A DNA stretch of 22,160 nucleotides from Ettlia oleoabundans (lineage: Eukaryota > Chlorophyta > Chlorophyceae > Chlamydomonadales), in the NCBI GenBank assembly GCA_019693395.1, contig JAAMXP010000783.1, positions 1-22,160 on the forward strand, read 5' to 3'. Each line of letters starts with the position of its first letter. Within the stretch, counting starts at the first letter, position 1. This document shows positions 18,817 through 22,160 of this stretch, piece by piece. The notes beneath the pieces are model-generated. The model had not been told where the DNA came from. It did not search any database and saw only the letters and a program-made list of their open reading frames with translations. A program made the translations under genes and the position numbers.

Positions 18817-21800
18817 ATGACATTATTGCTCAAGGATCACTTTGAACTTAGCGCCGGGGCTGTCGAGGTGGCGGACAGCAATGACGACCTACTGCGGGAG
18901 CTGCAGGACACACTGGGGCAGCTGAAGCAGGCTCTCCACGCGGCGGTGCTGGTGAGAAGCGCATTTACGCAGACAGACTGGCTGCCGCGTTCCCGCCACT
19001 CTGCCCAGCAGTGCCGGCTGGCGCTCGCGCCGCCCACTCTATCGCGCGTCCTGTTTCTTGCAGGGCTCTCGCAGCAACAGCAAAGAGGCGAGACAGTGGC
19101 TGATCAACAGCATTGCAGGGCTGGATATCCAGGATGCGGCCACCAAGCGGCGGCGCTTCGCCCAGTTCCTGCCACAGGGTGCGGCCTGCCGAGGAGCAGA
19201 GCACCAGGCACTGGGTCAAGCTATGGTGCAGCTGCTATTTGAATCTGCCCCTGCAGAGGTGAGCGGTGTTGCTGCCAAGAACAGTTGAGATGAGTATTGC
19301 TTGTGTTGGTCACCATACTCTTCCCCCAGAATGTGGCAGGACCAGCAGGCCTGGCCTCAGATTATTCACGTCTTTCCGCTGTATGCTGGCCCGCAAGTAC
19401 TGCATTACAGCCATGTGACACCCCTCTGGCCTTCAGGTTGGCACCAGGATAGCCCAGGATCCCTCCCTGCTGCGTCACTTCTTCAAGTCGGACCCCAGGC
19501 GCGTGCCCCTCTGGTTTGGGCACTTCAGGTGGGTGGAGGTGGCTGTGCTACGCCAGCCTGTGGCATGGTCTGGTTACATCAGCATGCAGCATGCTTGCAG
19601 CGTGCAGGCTGGCTTTGCAGGCAGCCTGGGCACGAGAGGAGGACGTTGATGCCACCCATGGGGGAGCGATGTGAGGGCTTCAGCTGAATTCCTGCAGCCG
19701 TCTGACAGCCACACTCCTGCGCCCATCAAGTGGTTGTGGGGCTGGCTTGTGTTGCAGCATGGAGGGCATGCGGCGCTTCAAGTTTGGTGCAGCTGCGCTG
19801 GCACAGTACGCCTTGGCAAACCGCGGAGAGGTGCGATCATCAGCGAAGCATCAAGCCTTGCCCCCCTGGCATCATATCATGCAGCAGGCGTGTTTGCTTT
19901 ATTATATACTCCTGACGTGGTGGGCAAGCGTTCACATAGGGCGCGTCTTGGTAGCTAGGTTGCTGGTAGGCGGTGTGGGGGCATACTGGTGTTATGTTAT
20001 CTCTGGGGTACACTCCAATTTCAATTTTGCTGTCGTGCCCTTAACAGGTGTGGCACCTGCTGGAGTGGCAGGGGCGTCACCCCCAGGCGCCGGTGGCGGT
20101 GGCGCAGCGTACCCATTACTTCTCGGAGCTTGACGTCCCGCGCACTGTGCGCAACCTGTTGAGGTGTGGTGCAGCTGGCTGCATGGCTTGCCAGCTGGGT
20201 GGCTGGGTGGGCCACCAGATGTGCTAGCACGATGCGCAAGCTGCCGAGCCACGTGCACTAGCAGCTGGCTGGCCTTCTGTTGGGCTGGGCAGTTGACCTG
20301 GAAGACCGCGACTGGGGTTGTGAATTCTCCCCCCTTTGTTTGGAGAAACTGTGCTATGCACCTGTTTGTTACTGTTTGCAAACCTGTCGTCTGCTCGCTG
20401 TTCGCTCGCATGTGCAGGGACTGCCCGGATTTCTGGAGCAGTCTGGAGATGCGGGGCACCGTGGAGGCGGGTGCTGCCCAGCTGTTGGGACTGGACCCCA
20501 CCTTCTGGAGCAGGGTAAGCAACTCGGGCAGCTGTCATGTTACGGGGGCATAAGCCCATCATATGTTTACTCATAAGCTTAAGGCGTGATTCAACCACAC
20601 TTTCAACCCAGGGAGGTGGGTCAGGTAGCCACACACAAATTGTGGTCCTGTCGTTAGCCACGTTTTCCGCAGCAATTTGTTACCACATGCGATGTACGAT
20701 TTACCCCGCCTCGCTCGCTCCTTCTGGCTGTTGTACAGGAGCTCCTGCGCCGGCTGGAGGAGCGGCCTAGCGCCAGCGGTGAGCGGCTGTATGCCGCGCT
20801 GTGCAGCTGCCTAGAAACTGGCTCCTGGCGGCAGCACTGCCAGCGGCTGCTACAGCTGCTGCCCCAGCAGGACTTGTTGCCCTTTGCCACCGGCCTGCTG
20901 GACAGCAGCAAATTACCTGGCAACAGTATCACGGGAGAGTTGCAGAGCAGCAGCTTGTTAGCAGGGGTGGCAGCTACAGCTCCAACACAGCAGGGTGCCT
21001 GGCTGGTGTTCCATGCTGTGCGGTGGTCATCCTTGGAGCAGCTGGTGCTGGCGGCGGCATTAGGCTGCTGCCTGCCCTTGCTGCTGCGCTTGCTGCGGGA
21101 GGATGAAATGGCGGATGAACGACAGGAGGTTGAAGGACTAGTGCGGCAGCTGCTCCGATTGGGGCGCCCGCCTGAGCAGCAGGCAGCTGCACGGGCAGCG
21201 CACTGGCAGCTGCGGCGGCGGTTAAAGGAGCAACGCTCCTCTCAAGATACTGAGGCAGAATTGCGTGAGGTGCTGTTGCTGCACGTCTTTGCGGTAGCCT
21301 ACCTGGTCCAGCTCTGCAGCAGCGGGAGCAAGAGTGAGGCAGAGCAGCTGGAGCAGCTGCTGGCGGCTGGCGGCATCACTTGCCAGGTTGTTGATCCCCT
21401 AGAGCAGCAGAATGATGGCAGAGCACACCGCAGGCTTAGTGGCAGCAGCTGTAAGAAGCGGAAACAACATAAGAAGGAGCGGCACAGCCTTGGCAAGAGC
21501 AGCAGTAAGAAGCGGAAGCGAAGGCGGAGGCACCGCCCAAGAGGCACCAGCGGTAGCGAGGACAGTGGGGATGTTAGCGGCGGCAGCAGCAGCGATGAGG
21601 AGGCAAGCACCAGTTTGAAGCTTTTCGGTGCTCCTAGTGATGGTGAGCGGCATCAGTGGCAATGGCGCCTGATGCCATCTACAGGCGGTGGCAATACTGG
21701 GGCTAGTGTCGGTGACGGAAGCTGTGATGCTACTGTTGTGGGCAGCTTGGAGCTTTTTGAGCTCGTTGTGAGCCGGGTGGAAGCTGCTGCGGCAAGCTGG

Positions 21801-21821
21801 CTGTATGCTGGTAGCAGTTAG
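18817..21821 (+). CDS. Unrecognised 596-aa helical protein with a strongly basic, probably nuclear-localising tract
   Basis: Exons 18817-18951, 19064-19258, 19437-19528, 19758-19830, 20048-20163, 20418-20514, 20739-21821; 1791 nt, 596 aa, TAG stop. I do not recognise the family. All six introns are GT-AG with agreeing phase, and the exon text looks coherent: LLRELQDTLGQLKQALHAAV, KEARQWLINSIAGLDIQDA, SLLRHFFKSDPRRVPLWFGH, EGMRRFKFGAAALAQYALA, RTHYFSELDVPRTVRNLLRD, CPDFWSSLEMRGTVEAG. The repeated Leu-rich, amphipathic pattern suggests an alpha-solenoid or HEAT-like fold (inference). A Lys/Arg-rich stretch at about 475-504 (KKRKQHKKER and KKRKRRRRHRPR) looks like a bipartite nuclear signal and is followed by an acidic Ser-rich patch (SGSEDSGDVSGGSSSDEEAS). 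The start is the first in-frame ATG, with a uORF upstream. The frame continues open past the TAG to the window end, so the true 3' end is uncertain. Confidence 0.75.
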
Positions 21822-22160
21822 CATCTTGCTGCCGCAATGTGGTCCCCTGGGCTCGCTATAGCAGCAGCTGGACGTCAAGTTGTCAGCGGCGGCGCAGGCA
21901 CAGCAGCCACCCTCTCTGCGGCGGAGCTGCAGCACCACCACTTCCTGCGGCGCTTACTTGGCCTACCAGTGCGCACCGCCATCCCCATCCTGCTGGCGGA
22001 GACAGGGCAGCTTCCCCTGTACATACGTTGGCTGACACGGATGGCACGCTTTTGGAACCAGCATACTGCAAACACCAGCGCACAGCCTGGTGCAGCAAGC
22101 CCTTCAGGCCAGTTTGCAGGTTGCAGCAGACATAGAAGCAGGTGGCAGCAACATCCCCCC
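21822..22160 (+). mobile_element. LINE reverse-transcriptase C-terminal tail, probable remnant, truncated by the window edge
   Basis: One frame stays open for 113 codons to the window end. It reads ELQHHHFLRRLLGLP, ILLAETGQLPLYIRWLTRMA and RFWNQ. The order LRRLLG, then LLAE-G-PL--RWL, then ARFWN is what I associate with the C-terminal end of algal non-LTR reverse-transcriptase ORFs, but this is pattern recall and not a search. No reverse-transcriptase catalytic motif, poly(A) tail or target duplication is visible here. The match begins near 21906; sequence from 21822 to there is not diagnostic. The frame is the same as that of the gene ending at 21821, so it could instead be that gene's continuation. 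Confidence 0.45.

Noticed and set aside
13816..22160. Nuclear reassignment of TAG to an amino acid (as known in some ulvophytes)
   Set aside because: Two in-frame TAGs suggested it, and most genes here end in TGA. However, the roughly 2000 codons of the other four spliced genes contain no TAG or TAA despite many CAG/CAA codons, and local explanations (exitron, true stop) exist for both.
1..22160. CRISPR arrays, rRNA, operons, bacterial mobile elements
   Set aside because: No regularly spaced repeats, rRNA cores, Shine-Dalgarno-led gene runs or transposase genes are visible; the spliced gene structure is eukaryotic.

Overview
The window looks like nuclear DNA of a chlorophyte green alga. The genes are cut into many short exons by introns of about 100-330 bases. 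Candidate poly(A) signals are TGTAA, the usual chlorophyte signal. There are no bacterial-style operons or ribosome binding sites. The gene set (plant/fungal-type RIT1, alternative NADH dehydrogenase, secreted alpha carbonic anhydrase) fits a microalga. CAG-rich low-complexity coding stretches also fit, but I cannot name a genus from sequence alone. All gene models were spliced by hand: exons were joined where family homology, reading phase and GT-AG or GC-AG sites agreed, and each total is divisible by three.

Layout: (1) 107-5252, minus: type II NAD(P)H dehydrogenase, 16 exons, 540 aa, with a probable organelle presequence. (2) 5253-5441: a 189-base divergent promoter. (3) 5442-8655, plus: RIT1-type initiator-tRNA A64 ribosylphosphate transferase, 6 exons, 709 aa. 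(4) 8656-9305: convergent 3' regions. (5) 9306-11198, minus: unrecognised Ala-rich protein, probably organelle- or membrane-directed, 5 exons, 429 aa. (6) 11199-12485: intergenic, with a promoter-proximal direct repeat and palindrome. (7) 12486-14929, plus: secreted Cys-rich protein with two PAN/Apple-like units followed by Stig1-like Cys repeats, and an in-frame TAG at 14027. (8) 15186-18023, minus: alpha carbonic anhydrase, 10 exons, 351 aa, with signal peptide and complete active site. (9) 18024-18816: divergent intergenic region with a CCAAT-bearing tandem repeat. (10) 18817-21821, plus: unrecognised 596-aa protein with a very basic, probably nuclear-localising tract. (11) 21822-22160: an open frame resembling the C-terminal tail of an algal LINE reverse transcriptase, cut by the window edge.

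The genes do not form one pathway. The layout is three divergent and two convergent neighbour boundaries, with strands strictly alternating. The most notable signals are GC-AG introns confined to the NDH2/RIT1 divergent pair, an in-frame TAG inside the PAN/Stig1-like gene, the composite architecture of that gene, a stop-free 3n first intron in the carbonic anhydrase, and a LINE-like tail continuing in frame past the stop of the last gene.
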